Below are positions 31,279 to 40,385 of a stretch of 64,000 bases of DNA, one piece after another; position 1 is the first letter of the stretch; the number at the start of each line of letters is the position of its first letter. Location of the stretch: contig JAZQJB010000087.1 in NCBI GenBank assembly GCA_045541375.1, positions 8,446-72,445 of the forward strand, read 5' to 3'. Under the pieces are notes generated by a model. That model searched no databases. It was not told where the DNA came from and worked only from the letters and a program-made list of their open reading frames with translations. The position numbers were made by a program, and so were the translations under genes. This DNA comes from CAG-390 sp045541375 (lineage in GTDB: Bacteria > Bacillota > Clostridia > Oscillospirales > CAG-272).

Positions 31279-31787
31279 TACGGCATAAGAAAGATCCTTC
31301 GCCTGATAAGATCGCAGAATAGAAAAAGCGGCATCAAGGTAAGATAATGATAAACAAACAGCCCGGGCAATTCGGTTGCATAGATAACGGATATCGGCAA
31401 AAAGGAAGAGAAGAGCCCGATGATCAAAGAGTAAACGCAAGCCGCAATTGCCGCAAAAGCAGATTTAAGCGCAAGATGAAATCTGCGGTAGAAAATATTT
31501 TTCTCGAAAAAATATATCAAAAGAGAAAATATGACCGAGAAGATAAATTCATATATCAAGCTTGATCTCAAAACCGCATCGGGTAGCCATGAGTGCAAGG
31601 GCGTGTGAAAAAACGGATATGTGAAAGGGTACAAGGTCTCCGAAACGAAAACGCAGAGCTTGACGAATAAGATCGAGGTGAACGTTCTGAACATACCTCC
31701 GAGTATCGCGACGGTCGCCGCTTCTCCGTAACGTGATGAAAGAAAAATCTTTATCGGTGATTCTTCGCGAGGTTTGATAAACGGCAT
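31278..31787 (-). CDS. Hypothetical polytopic membrane protein
   Basis: A 169-residue protein with about four hydrophobic segments (near 22-45, 75-95, 105-127 and 137-158) and a cytoplasmic, basic N-terminus. No family is recognised; the layout resembles small ECF-S or CPBP-like membrane proteins but no motif supports either. The ATG at 31787 is chosen because AAGGAG lies upstream; the frame continues to 31859. It is convergent with the DUF975 gene and divergent from nagA. Confidence 0.6.
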   Translation of the reverse strand: MPFIKPREESPIKIFLSSRYGEAATVAILGGMFRTFTSILFVKLCVFVSETLYPFTYPFFHTPLHSWLPDAVLRSSLIYEFIFSVIFSLLIYFFEKNIFYRRFHLALKSAFAAIAACVYSLIIGLFSSFLPISVIYATELPGLFVYHYLTLMPLFLFCDLIRRRIFLMP

Positions 31788-31867
31788 TTTTTGTGACTCC
31801 TTTGAGGTTTTATAGAAATTATTGACAAAAACATTATGATTAATGCCCGAAAAATGCAATTTGCCTA

Positions 31868-31896
31868 TTGAAAAAACAATAAATATTTGATATAAT
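31868..31896 (+). promoter_or_regulatory. Extended -10 promoter of nagA
   Basis: TTGAAA (31868-31873), 17-base spacer, TATAAT (31891-31896) with TGA before the -10. Confidence 0.75.
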
Positions 31897-31924
31897 AATA
31901 TAATGTATAACTATGGAGGTGCGC

Positions 31925-33079
31925 ATGAAGATCTTATTTGAAAATTGTAAAGTGTTCGATAGCTCAAACAGAATATTCAAGCAAAGGTCGATACTTGTTT
32001 CGGACGGTATCATCCTTGATCTTTTGCGCCACACCGACCGCCGTCCCGATGTCGATTCGGTCATAGATTGCGGCGGCAGACAGGTGATCCCGGGGCTTAT
32101 CGATATCCACACCCACGGCAGAGCCGGCGCAGACTTCAACACCGCCGATGCCGATGATATGAGAAATATGGCGAAGTCCTATTCCGAATACGGAGTCACC
32201 TCGGTTTTCCCCACACTCGCCTCTGCGGAGTTCGAAAGCCTTTGCAATCAGGCAGAGCTTATCGACAGCCTCAAGGGCGACACCGACGGCGCTGAATTTC
32301 TCGGCGTTCATCTTGAGGGCAGATATCTCAATCCTTCCAAGGGCGGCGCACATAATCCCGATCTTCTCGTTCTTCCGAATGCATCGGAGCTTGAAGAATT
32401 CGCGGGATGTTCAAAACTCCCTCTGCGCGTCAGCGCGGCTTATGAGCTCGAGGGCGGAGACGCATTTGCGGAAAAGGCAAAGGAGCTCGGCGCAACTCTT
32501 TCACTGGCTCATACAGCGGCTACTTACGGAGAGGCAAAAGAGATCTACCGCAAACATAAGGTGGCGTTCACGCATCTTTATAACTGTATGCCTCCCATTC
32601 ATCACCGCGACGGCGGCACAGTCCTCGCCGCGTTCGAATCGGGCGGCTTCTGCGAGCTGATCTGCGACGGTCATCACATATCTCCCGAGATGGTTGCGTT
32701 CACCTACCGTATGATCGGTATGGACAGGCTTGTGCTTATCAGCGACTCAATGGAAGCAACCGCGCTTTCGGACGGTGAATACAGCATCGCGGGACTCCCC
32801 GTTTACGTTAAGGACGGCGTTGCACGAACCGCAAGCGGCAACCTCGCGGGCAGCACACTCTCGCTTGTTCACGGCGTTGAAAATCTTGCAAAATTCGCAA
32901 ATATCCCCATCGAGGATGCTCTTATCTGCGCCACACTAACTCCCGCCCGCGCTGTCGGACTTGAAAATAAAGTCGGAAAGCTTGCGGTCGGAAACCGCGC
33001 GGATTTCATAATCGGTTCGGTAAGCGGAAAGCATATCGAAGTCGAGCAGGTCTTCGTCGGCGGCGAAGAAGTATTTTAA
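31925..33079 (+). CDS. nagA: N-acetylglucosamine-6-phosphate deacetylase
   Basis: A 384-residue amidohydrolase that converts GlcNAc-6-phosphate to glucosamine-6-phosphate and acetate. Motifs in order: PGLIDIHTHGRAGADF (first metal histidines), HLEGRYLNPSKGGAH (catalytic Glu; relatives usually have HLEGP), LAHTAATYGEA, FTHLYNCMPPIHHRDGG, CDGHHISPEM and ISDSMEA with the catalytic Asp, then LAGSTLSL. Substrate-binding His and Asn residues are kept. Start at 31925 has GGAGGT upstream. No nagB or GlcNAc transporter lies next to it. Confidence 0.93.
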   Translation: MKILFENCKVFDSSNRIFKQRSILVSDGIILDLLRHTDRRPDVDSVIDCGGRQVIPGLIDIHTHGRAGADFNTADADDMRNMAKSYSEYGVTSVFPTLASAEFESLCNQAELIDSLKGDTDGAEFLGVHLEGRYLNPSKGGAHNPDLLVLPNASELEEFAGCSKLPLRVSAAYELEGGDAFAEKAKELGATLSLAHTAATYGEAKEIYRKHKVAFTHLYNCMPPIHHRDGGTVLAAFESGGFCELICDGHHISPEMVAFTYRMIGMDRLVLISDSMEATALSDGEYSIAGLPVYVKDGVARTASGNLAGSTLSLVHGVENLAKFANIPIEDALICATLTPARAVGLENKVGKLAVGNRADFIIGSVSGKHIEVEQVFVGGEEVF

Positions 33080-33118
33080 TTCTAAATTTGTAAAATAACG
33101 AAAGGACGGTCAAAAGGA

Positions 33119-35071
33119 ATGACTAAACCTAAGTATTATATAACAACAGCAATCGCGTATGCTTCTGCAAAGCCCCATATCGGCAACACTTATGAAGCGA
33201 TCGCGACCGACGCCATCGCCCGCTACAAGAGAGCAAAGGGCTATGACGTATTCTTCTGCACAGGCACAGATGAGCACGGTCAGAAGATCGAAAACTGCGC
33301 CGCAGCCGCAGGCATCGCGCCCCAGGCATACGTTGACAACGTTGCGGGCGTCATCAAGGGTATGTGGGACAAGATGAACGTAAGCTACGACTACTTCATC
33401 CGCACCACCGACGACTATCACGTAAAGACCATTCAGAAGATATTCGAGCGCTTCCTCCGCCAGGGTGATATCTACAAGGGATATTACGAGGGCTGGTATT
33501 GCACTCCCTGCGAGTCCTTCTTTACCGACACACAGGTAACCGACGGCAAGTGCCCCGATTGCGGCAGACCCGTCAAGCAGGCAAAGGAAGAGGCGTACTT
33601 CTTCAATATGCAGAAGTACGCTCCCCGTCTTATCGAGTATTTCGAGACCCATCCCGGATTCCTCGAGCCCGAGGCAAGAAAGAAGGAGATGCTCAACAAC
33701 TTCCTCCTTTCGGGACTTCAGGATCTCTGCGTTTCACGTACATCCTTCACCTGGGGTATTCAGGTTCCCTCCGATCCCAAGCACGTCGTTTACGTATGGC
33801 TCGATGCACTCGTAAACTACATCACCGCAATCGGCTACGATCCCGACAAGTCCTTCGAGGAGCAGTCCGAGCAGTTCAAGAAGCTCTGGCCCGCTGACGT
33901 ACACATGATCGGTAAGGACATCGTAAGATTCCACTCGATCTATTGGCCCATCTTCCTCATGGCTCTCGATCTTCCTCTCCCCGAAAAGATCTTCGGTCAC
34001 CCCTGGTTCAACTTCGGCGCTGATAAGATGTCCAAGTCCCGCGGAAACGTGATTTATGCAGATAAGCTCTCCGAGTACGTTGGAGTTGACGGCGTTCGTT
34101 ACTACGCCCTCGCTGAAATGCCTTTCGCATCCGACGGATCGATCACTTGGGAAAGCGTTCTCGCACGCTATAACACCGACCTCGTAAACACCCTCGGCAA
34201 CCTCGTTAAGAGAACCCTCGATATGCAGAAGAAGTATTTCGACAAGAAGATCGAAGCTCCCACCGCTCCCGAGGCACTTGACGATGACTTCAAGGCTGTT
34301 TGTGCAGAGGCTGTAAAGACCTATTACGAGGCTATGGACAGCTATCACATCGCCGACGCGATCGACGCGATCCTCTCGCTCCTCCGCCGCGCGAATAAGT
34401 ATATCGACGAGACCCAGCCTTGGGTCCTCGCAAAGAACGAGGAAAGCCGCGCGCGCCTTGCAACCGTGCTTTATAACCTCCTCGAATCCATCCGTTGGGG
34501 CGCAGTAATGCTCGCTCCCATGATCCCCGAGACCGCAGCGACCATCTTCGCACAGCTCGGAACCTCCAACACCTCCTTCGAGAGCGTCGGCGGCGAGTTC
34601 AATGGCACCGAAGCAGGCGCTTCCGTCAATGACTCCGCAGTTCTCTTCGCAAGAATCGACGAAGCAAAGACCCTTGAGGGTATCTATGCCGAGATCGAAG
34701 CAGCAAGAAAGGCTGCCGAGGCTCCCAAGATCGAAAAGCCCGAGGGATGCGCTATCATCGGCTTTGACGACTTTATGAAGGTCGAGCTCCGCACCGCGCA
34801 GATCACCGAGTGCGAGCCCGTTCCGAAGGCAAAGAAGCTTCTCAAGCTCAAGGTCGACCTCGGATATGAAACCAGACAGGTCGTTTCGGGCATTGCAAAG
34901 TTCTACAAGCCCGAGGATCTTATCGGAAAGAAGATCATCCTCGTTGCAAACCTCGCACCCGCAAAGCTTTGCGGAGTTGAATCCGAGGGTATGCTTCTCG
35001 CATCGGGCGAGGAGACCGTTCGCGTTATCTTCCTTGATCCCGAGACTCCTCTCGGAGAGCGTGTTCGCTGA
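33119..35071 (+). CDS. metG: Methionyl-tRNA synthetase
   Basis: A 650-residue class I synthetase. HIGNTYEA is the HIGH motif, KMSKSRGN (about 304) the KMSKS loop, and CTPC...CPDC (about 127-145) the zinc knuckle. The DALRN anticodon-binding part follows, and residues about 545-650 form the C-terminal EMAP/Trbp111-type tRNA-binding domain (KVELRTAQITECEPVP) typical of dimeric enzymes. AAGGA lies just before the ATG. It overlaps tatD by one base, a pairing often seen in Firmicutes. Confidence 0.97.
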   Translation: MTKPKYYITTAIAYASAKPHIGNTYEAIATDAIARYKRAKGYDVFFCTGTDEHGQKIENCAAAAGIAPQAYVDNVAGVIKGMWDKMNVSYDYFIRTTDDYHVKTIQKIFERFLRQGDIYKGYYEGWYCTPCESFFTDTQVTDGKCPDCGRPVKQAKEEAYFFNMQKYAPRLIEYFETHPGFLEPEARKKEMLNNFLLSGLQDLCVSRTSFTWGIQVPSDPKHVVYVWLDALVNYITAIGYDPDKSFEEQSEQFKKLWPADVHMIGKDIVRFHSIYWPIFLMALDLPLPEKIFGHPWFNFGADKMSKSRGNVIYADKLSEYVGVDGVRYYALAEMPFASDGSITWESVLARYNTDLVNTLGNLVKRTLDMQKKYFDKKIEAPTAPEALDDDFKAVCAEAVKTYYEAMDSYHIADAIDAILSLLRRANKYIDETQPWVLAKNEESRARLATVLYNLLESIRWGAVMLAPMIPETAATIFAQLGTSNTSFESVGGEFNGTEAGASVNDSAVLFARIDEAKTLEGIYAEIEAARKAAEAPKIEKPEGCAIIGFDDFMKVELRTAQITECEPVPKAKKLLKLKVDLGYETRQVVSGIAKFYKPEDLIGKKIILVANLAPAKLCGVESEGMLLASGEETVRVIFLDPETPLGERVR

Positions 35072-35862
35072 TGAGCGGCATTTTCGATACACACGCCCAC
35101 TATTGTGACAAAAGATTTGAAAACGAATTTGAGGGCGGCGCTTCGGCGCTGCTCTCTGCCGTTTTTGCGAACGGTGTTGATAAAATAATCAACGTGGGCA
35201 CCAACACCGCAAACTCTGTCGAAGTGATCGAGATGGCAGCAAAGTACGAAGGAATGTACGCTGCCGCAGGAATTCACCCATCCGATGTTGACGAAGAGAT
35301 ATCGCTCGATGATGCGATAGCCAAACTCCGCGCGCTCCTTGATAAAAGAGAAGAGTATAAGATCGTTGCTCTCGGCGAGATCGGACTCGATTATCATTGG
35401 AGACAGGATAACAAGGAAAAGCAAGCCGAGTTTTTTGAAGCGCAGCTTTTGCTTGCCGAGGAATATGATATCCCCGTAATAATTCACGACCGAGAGGCTC
35501 ACGGCGATACCTTTGACGCCGTCCTTCGCCACCCCAAAGTGCGCGGCGTATTCCATTGCTATTCGGGAAGTCCCGAGATGGCAAAGGATCTTGTCAGACG
35601 CGGATGGTATATATCATTCACCGGAGTTATCACCAATAAGAATGCGCCCGTAGTAAAAGCATCCGCTCAGGCGGTGCCGCTCGACCGCATACTTGTGGAA
35701 ACCGACGCTCCATATCTTGCACCGATCCCCTATCGCAGCAAGATAAACAGAAGTGATTATATCGAATATACGATCCGTACAATCGCAGAGCTTCACGGGC
35801 TTTCTGAGGAAGAGATACGCGATCGCACGCACGCAAATGCCTGCAAATTGTTCTCTATATAA
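35071..35862 (+). CDS. tatD: TatD-family metal-dependent hydrolase
   Basis: A 263-residue TIM-barrel hydrolase with the full TatD motif set: FDTHAHYCD (HxH), AAGIHPSD, LGEIGLDYH (Glu), IHDREAH, VFHCYSG, and VETDAPYLAP. Annotated as a 3'-5' DNase/RNase; TatD enzymes also act in DNA repair and D-aminoacyl-tRNA clean-up. The ATG overlaps the metG stop (TGATG). Confidence 0.95.
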   Translation: MSGIFDTHAHYCDKRFENEFEGGASALLSAVFANGVDKIINVGTNTANSVEVIEMAAKYEGMYAAAGIHPSDVDEEISLDDAIAKLRALLDKREEYKIVALGEIGLDYHWRQDNKEKQAEFFEAQLLLAEEYDIPVIIHDREAHGDTFDAVLRHPKVRGVFHCYSGSPEMAKDLVRRGWYISFTGVITNKNAPVVKASAQAVPLDRILVETDAPYLAPIPYRSKINRSDYIEYTIRTIAELHGLSEEEIRDRTHANACKLFSI

Positions 35863-35913
35863 TAAAAAATATAAATTTTTTTGCGAAAATCGTCAAAAAT
35901 GACGAAAAAAGAC

Positions 35914-35942
35914 TTGCATTCGTGCGCGTTTTGTTGTATAAT
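35914..35942 (+). promoter_or_regulatory. Sigma-A promoter of the EF-G-like gene
   Basis: TTGCAT (35914-35919), 17-base spacer, TATAAT (35937-35942). Confidence 0.7.
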
Positions 35943-35998
35943 AAACATCGGGCGTGCAAAATCGCTCTATAAAAGTGTAAATTAAAAAAAACATAAAT

Positions 35999-36018
35999 GC
36001 CCCGTCCGCGGATGGGGC
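35999..36018 (+). promoter_or_regulatory. Leader hairpin upstream of the EF-G-like ribosome-binding site
   Basis: GCCCCGTCCGCGGATGGGGC is a near-perfect 20-base self-complementary hairpin ending three bases before AAGGAA and 17 bases before the ATG. It lacks a T-tract, so it is not a terminator; it may stabilise the 5' end or tune initiation. Confidence 0.45.
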
Positions 36019-36034
36019 GAGGAAGGAAACCCCT

Positions 36035-38089
36035 ATGGCAACAATCGATACCAAATCCTTAAGAAACGTAGCTCTGCTCGGACACGGCGGCTGCGGTAAG
36101 ACCTCCATCGCTGAGGCTATGCTCTATCTCACCGGCGGAACCGACCGTCTCGGTAAGACTGCTGACGGTAACACCGTATGTGACTATGATCCCGAAGAGG
36201 TAAAGAGAGGCTTCTCTATTTCCGCATCTCTTGCTCCTATCGCTTGGAAGAATATGAAGATCAACATTTTCGATACCCCCGGTTACCTCGACTTCGTAGG
36301 CGAAGTGCACCAGTCTCTCCGCGTTGCTGACAGCGCACTCATCTGTGTTGACGCAAAGGCGGGCGTTGAAGTTGGAACCGAGCTTGCTTGGGACTATGCT
36401 ACCGCTGCAGGTCTTCCCAAGGCATTCTTCATCAACAAGTGCGAGGATAACGACGCGGACTTTGAGAAGGTGTTCAACGAGCTTCACGATAACTTCGGCA
36501 ACACCCTCTGCCCTGTATTCGTTCCCGTTAAGCACGGCGACAAGGTCACCATGATCGACCTTGTTGAAATGAAGGCGTTCGACTATGACGCAAAGGGCAA
36601 GAGAAGCGAGATCCCCATGACCGACGATCTCAAGGATATCGCATCCAATTATAAGGAAGCTTTCAATGAGGCAGTCGCAGGTACCTCCGACGATCTTATG
36701 ATGAAGTATTTCGACGGCGAAGAGATCACCAAGGAAGAAGCTGCAGAGGCTCTCCACCAGGGTATCTTCGAGGGCACCATCACTCCCGTTTACTGCGGCT
36801 CTGCAGTTAATATGTGGGGTATCGTAGCTATCCTCGACGCTATCGTTGAGTCCTTCCCCAGACACACCGCTAAGGGCGCAGAAAAGTCCCTCGAGGGCGA
36901 TGACGTTGCTATCGATCCCGCAGGCTCGACCAGCATCTTCGTATTCAAGACCGTCGCTGACCCGTTCGTTGGTAAGATGTCCTTCTTCAAGGTTATGAAC
37001 GGTACTCTCAAGAAGGATATGACCCTCAAGAACCTCACCAACGGTACCTCCGAGAAGATGGCTCATATCTATACTGTTAAGGGTAAGACCCAGACAGAAG
37101 TTGAAGAGCTCGCTTGCGGTGATATCGGTATGATCGCAAAGCTTGCTAACACCAACACAAATGATACTCTTACCGCAGGCTCCGAAGTAGCTTACGCTAA
37201 GATCACATATCCCACTCCCTATATGAGCCAGGCTATGGTTCCCGCAACCGCAAAGGACGAGAGCAAGATCTCCCAGTCTATGGCAAGTATGCTCGCAGAG
37301 GATCTCACCCTCAAGTACGTTACCGACCCCGAGACTCATCAGATGGTTCTCTCCGGTATCGGTGATATGCACCTCGCAGTTCTCTCCGCTAAGCTCAAGG
37401 CTCGCTATGGCGTAACCATCAACCTTGAAACTCCCAAGATCCCCTACCGTGAGAAGATCACAAAGACCGTTGATATCCACGCTCGTCACAAGAAGCAGAA
37501 TGGTGGTTCCGGTCAGTTCGGTGACGTTTGGATCAAGTTCGGTCCCGGCGAAGATCCCGGTCTTACCTTCACAGTATCCGTTGTCGGCGGCGTAGTTCCC
37601 AAGAACTTCAACCCCGCAGTTGAAAAGGGTCTTCTCGAGGGTATGGTTAAGGGCGTAGCAGGATTCCCCATGACCTACCTCGCAGCAGACCTCCACGACG
37701 GTTCTTACCACCCCGTTGACTCGGATGAAATGTCCTTCAAGACCGCTGCTATCATGGCTTACAAGCAGTGCCTCGAGCAGGCAGCTCCTGTTCTCATGGA
37801 GCCTGTCGGCGATCTCGACATCACCGTTCCCGAGGATCTCGTTGGTGACGTTATGGGTGACCTTAACAAGCGCCGCGGCAGCATCATGGGTATGGATCCC
37901 GCTGCAAAGAAGGGCTACACCGTAGTTCACGCAACCGCTCCCAAGTCCGAGCTTGTTGACTATCCCATCGCTCTCCGCGCTATGTCGCAGGGTCGCGGCT
38001 CCTTCGAGTTCAACGTAACCGATTACGCAGTTGTTCCCGGCAACATCTCCGCAAAGATCGTTGAAGAGTACAAGAAGTCTCTTGCATAA
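36035..38089 (+). CDS. Elongation factor G-like translational GTPase
   Basis: A 684-residue five-domain GTPase of the EF-G family. G1 is GHGGCGKTS, G3 is DTPGYLDF, and G4 is NKCEDND where canonical EF-G has NKMD. Domain II starts near residue 300 (PFVGKMSFFKVMNGTL) and domain IV near 480 (ARHKKQNGGSGQFGDVWI). It matches the EF-G2/EF-G-like branch, which lacks several insertions of housekeeping EF-G. Paralogues of this branch support translation in special conditions or ribosome recycling. Base composition suggests high expression. Not part of a str operon, so a canonical fusA probably exists elsewhere. Confidence 0.9.
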   Translation: MATIDTKSLRNVALLGHGGCGKTSIAEAMLYLTGGTDRLGKTADGNTVCDYDPEEVKRGFSISASLAPIAWKNMKINIFDTPGYLDFVGEVHQSLRVADSALICVDAKAGVEVGTELAWDYATAAGLPKAFFINKCEDNDADFEKVFNELHDNFGNTLCPVFVPVKHGDKVTMIDLVEMKAFDYDAKGKRSEIPMTDDLKDIASNYKEAFNEAVAGTSDDLMMKYFDGEEITKEEAAEALHQGIFEGTITPVYCGSAVNMWGIVAILDAIVESFPRHTAKGAEKSLEGDDVAIDPAGSTSIFVFKTVADPFVGKMSFFKVMNGTLKKDMTLKNLTNGTSEKMAHIYTVKGKTQTEVEELACGDIGMIAKLANTNTNDTLTAGSEVAYAKITYPTPYMSQAMVPATAKDESKISQSMASMLAEDLTLKYVTDPETHQMVLSGIGDMHLAVLSAKLKARYGVTINLETPKIPYREKITKTVDIHARHKKQNGGSGQFGDVWIKFGPGEDPGLTFTVSVVGGVVPKNFNPAVEKGLLEGMVKGVAGFPMTYLAADLHDGSYHPVDSDEMSFKTAAIMAYKQCLEQAAPVLMEPVGDLDITVPEDLVGDVMGDLNKRRGSIMGMDPAAKKGYTVVHATAPKSELVDYPIALRAMSQGRGSFEFNVTDYAVVPGNISAKIVEEYKKSLA

Positions 38090-38105
38090 TTAAAATATTA
38101 AATAT

Positions 38106-38134
38106 CATCGGGGCTGTTTTTGACAGCCCCGATG
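38106..38134 (+). terminator. Hairpin after the EF-G-like gene
   Basis: A 12-bp perfect stem (38106-38117 with 38123-38134, loop TTTTG). No proper T-tract follows, and the next ribosome-binding site starts six bases later, so termination may be incomplete. Confidence 0.55.
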
Positions 38135-38150
38135 TGATTTGAGGAAATAT

Positions 38151-38630
38151 ATGAATAATTCAATTTTCTCCAAAACTCGTTTTGTGCGCATAATTGCGGC
38201 ATCTTTGATGCTTTCGGTATATATTTGTACGGTGCTTGTTAATTACGCCTCAAGAGAGATAACCTCGGGCAATTTTATCGCAACTGTTATATTTTTGATT
38301 TCTATTGCTCTGGTTTTCTCATTTTCAAGCGAAAAAAAGCACCCTCCGCTGCTTTGGGCAGTAAGAGGGTGGCTTGTGTTGTCTGTGTTCTTTTGCTTCT
38401 TAGCGGCGGTCTTCACAGCCGCAGAAGCGGAAATAACCGGTTTCTTCGGCGACTTGATCGGATGTGGAATAATGCTATTTGTTTCGCCGTATTTCGGTCT
38501 GTTTTTCTTTATCGAAAATGCGATAATCGTCGGCTTGATCTCGATGCTGATAAGCTTCCTTATGCTGTTCCTTCCTATGTGTATGAAAAGAATTATCGAA
38601 AGAAGGAGACTTCTCAAGCAATACAAATGA
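38151..38630 (+). CDS. Hypothetical four-helix membrane protein
   Basis: A 159-residue protein with four predicted TM segments (about 12-30, 40-58, 72-92, 105-145 as one long or two helices) and a basic C-terminus KRIIERRRLLKQYK. No family recognised. The ATG at 38151 follows TGAGGA. AT-richer than the gene before it. Its stop codon ends exactly one base before the last base of convergent truB, leaving no space for a terminator. Confidence 0.65.
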   Translation: MNNSIFSKTRFVRIIAASLMLSVYICTVLVNYASREITSGNFIATVIFLISIALVFSFSSEKKHPPLLWAVRGWLVLSVFFCFLAAVFTAAEAEITGFFGDLIGCGIMLFVSPYFGLFFFIENAIIVGLISMLISFLMLFLPMCMKRIIERRRLLKQYK

Positions 38631-39551
38631 TCAAAGCACAAACAACTTGATCGACTTGATCGCCAATCCGTTTTCGTAGTTCTTAACTTCGCCAAGCGCG
38701 AAGAAGCTGCCTTTTGAGTCAAGCACTCTGAGTCTTGTTCCTTCGGGAAACTCGGGGAGCTTGGCTTTTTTCAGATATATCTCGCATCCCGAGCGGAAAA
38801 GTCGCTCATAAAAGCTCGGCAGCTTTACGGCATCAAGCTCGTGGAAAATTTCCTCAACGGGGCGGAGAAGAGCAAACCTTTCCTCTGTCGAAAGCTCTTC
38901 GATTTCCTCGATCGTATGCGCTTCATCAATACTGAATCCGCAAGCCGCGCTTCTCTCAAGACTCGCCATCGCGCCGCCGCATCCGAGAGCCTTGCCAATA
39001 TCGGCACAAAGAGTTCTGATGTAGGTACCTGCTGAGCATTCCACAACAAGTTTGTAGTCATTATCATTGATATATTCTGCGGAAATCGAGTAGACTTCAA
39101 TTTCTCTTGCCTCACGCTCGACCGTACCACCCTCGCGCGCAATGTCGCAAAGCTTCTTGCCGCCAACCTTTAGTGCGCTATACATCGGAGGGATCTGCTT
39201 GATCTTTCCTTTGAAAGATGAAAGTGCATTTCTGACATCACTTTCGGTCACGTTGACGGGATATTCTTTAAGAATTGCGCCCGTCGTGTCCTCTGTATCT
39301 GTTTCGATTCCGAGGCGAAGCGTAGCAGTATATTTCTTTCTGTCCGAAAGCGAATATTCGCAAGCCTTTGCCGCACGACCGATAAGCACAACGAGAACAC
39401 CCGTTGCCATCGGGTCAAGTGTACCCGTGTGACCGACTTTCTTTGTTGAATAAAGACGGCGCACGCGGTTGACAATATCATGCGAAGTGGGACCTTGCGG
39501 CTTGTTGATTATCAGAACACCGCAGGGCTCGTTTATCATATCCGCCATCAT
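38631..39551 (-). CDS. truB: tRNA pseudouridine-55 synthase
   Basis: A 306-residue TruB, which isomerises U55 in the T-loop of tRNAs. The hallmark NKPQGPTSHDIV and VGHTGTLDPMATGVL (catalytic Asp in TLDP) lie at the N-terminus; the RNA-binding KIKQIPPMYSALKVGGKKLCDIAREG follows near 125-150. The C-terminal 70 residues are PUA-like. It overlaps trmB by four bases (ATGA), forming a two-gene tRNA-modification operon rather than the usual rbfA-truB-ribF setting. Two adjacent ATGs are possible starts. Confidence 0.95.
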   Translation of the reverse strand: MMADMINEPCGVLIINKPQGPTSHDIVNRVRRLYSTKKVGHTGTLDPMATGVLVVLIGRAAKACEYSLSDRKKYTATLRLGIETDTEDTTGAILKEYPVNVTESDVRNALSSFKGKIKQIPPMYSALKVGGKKLCDIAREGGTVEREAREIEVYSISAEYINDNDYKLVVECSAGTYIRTLCADIGKALGCGGAMASLERSAACGFSIDEAHTIEEIEELSTEERFALLRPVEEIFHELDAVKLPSFYERLFRSGCEIYLKKAKLPEFPEGTRLRVLDSKGSFFALGEVKNYENGLAIKSIKLFVL

Positions 39552-40213
39552 TCCGATTCCTTTACGGGAAACTTAACGTGAGCGGAGAAGATCTTTTGTC
39601 CCAACTCGGTGAATCTCTTCTCGTATTCGGTCACTATGTTCGTTGCTGCGAGCTCGCTTGCGTGCAGGTCGCGGGTATAGAAGATTATCTCAAGTCCGTA
39701 TTCCTTGAACTGCTCGATCGACCAATCGAAAAGATCCTCATTGTCGGTCTTGAAGTGAAGTTCACCGCCGGGGACGAGAAGCTTCTCGTATCTTGTAAGG
39801 AATCCGGGTGCGGTCAGTCTGCGCTTGTGCTGACCCTTCTTCGGCCACGGGTCGGAGAAGTTGGCATAGATACACTCAAAGGTGTGCGGAGCAAACCAAT
39901 CGTTCAGGTATTCCGCATTTCCGATAATAAATCTGAGGTTGTCGGGACGTTCATCGGCAGTTGCCTTTGCCTTTTCGAGCGCAAACATAGCAACGTCCGG
40001 CACTCTCTCGAGCGCGATAATGCCGTGTTCGGGATACATTTTGCTCAGTCCGCGGGCAAAGTCACCCTTGCCGCAACCGATCTCGAGGAGCATCGGACAC
40101 TTTTTGCCGAAGATTTCTTCCTCTTTTTCGAAGCACTCAATGGGATTTTTAAGCAAAAATTCGGCACATGCTTCAATTCTTTCTGCCGAATGCTTCTTTT
40201 TTCTCATTCGCAT
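39548..40213 (-). CDS. trmB: tRNA (guanine-46-N7)-methyltransferase
   Basis: A 221-residue SAM-dependent enzyme that makes m7G46 in the tRNA variable loop. LLEIGCGKGDFA is the SAM site; the family signature ANFSDPWPKKGQHKRRLTAPGFL (about 128-150) and ATNIVTEYEKRF near the C-terminus are clear. The long frame runs to 40369, but the ATG at 40213 is chosen for length and an AAGAGAG upstream. Directly followed by truB. Confidence 0.95.
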   Translation of the reverse strand: MRMRKKKHSAERIEACAEFLLKNPIECFEKEEEIFGKKCPMLLEIGCGKGDFARGLSKMYPEHGIIALERVPDVAMFALEKAKATADERPDNLRFIIGNAEYLNDWFAPHTFECIYANFSDPWPKKGQHKRRLTAPGFLTRYEKLLVPGGELHFKTDNEDLFDWSIEQFKEYGLEIIFYTRDLHASELAATNIVTEYEKRFTELGQKIFSAHVKFPVKESE

Positions 40214-40385
40214 CTTGAAATCTCTCTTAAAATCTGCTATAATATAATATAAGTATGTGCAAAAATGGCTTTTTGCCCTGCACGCATATATTATATCACA
40301 AATATTTGAATTTTTCACCTGTTTTTTCAAAAAAACAGAAAAAATTAGCAAAAGCCCCAAAGCATTCAAAGATCCGGAGAATATT

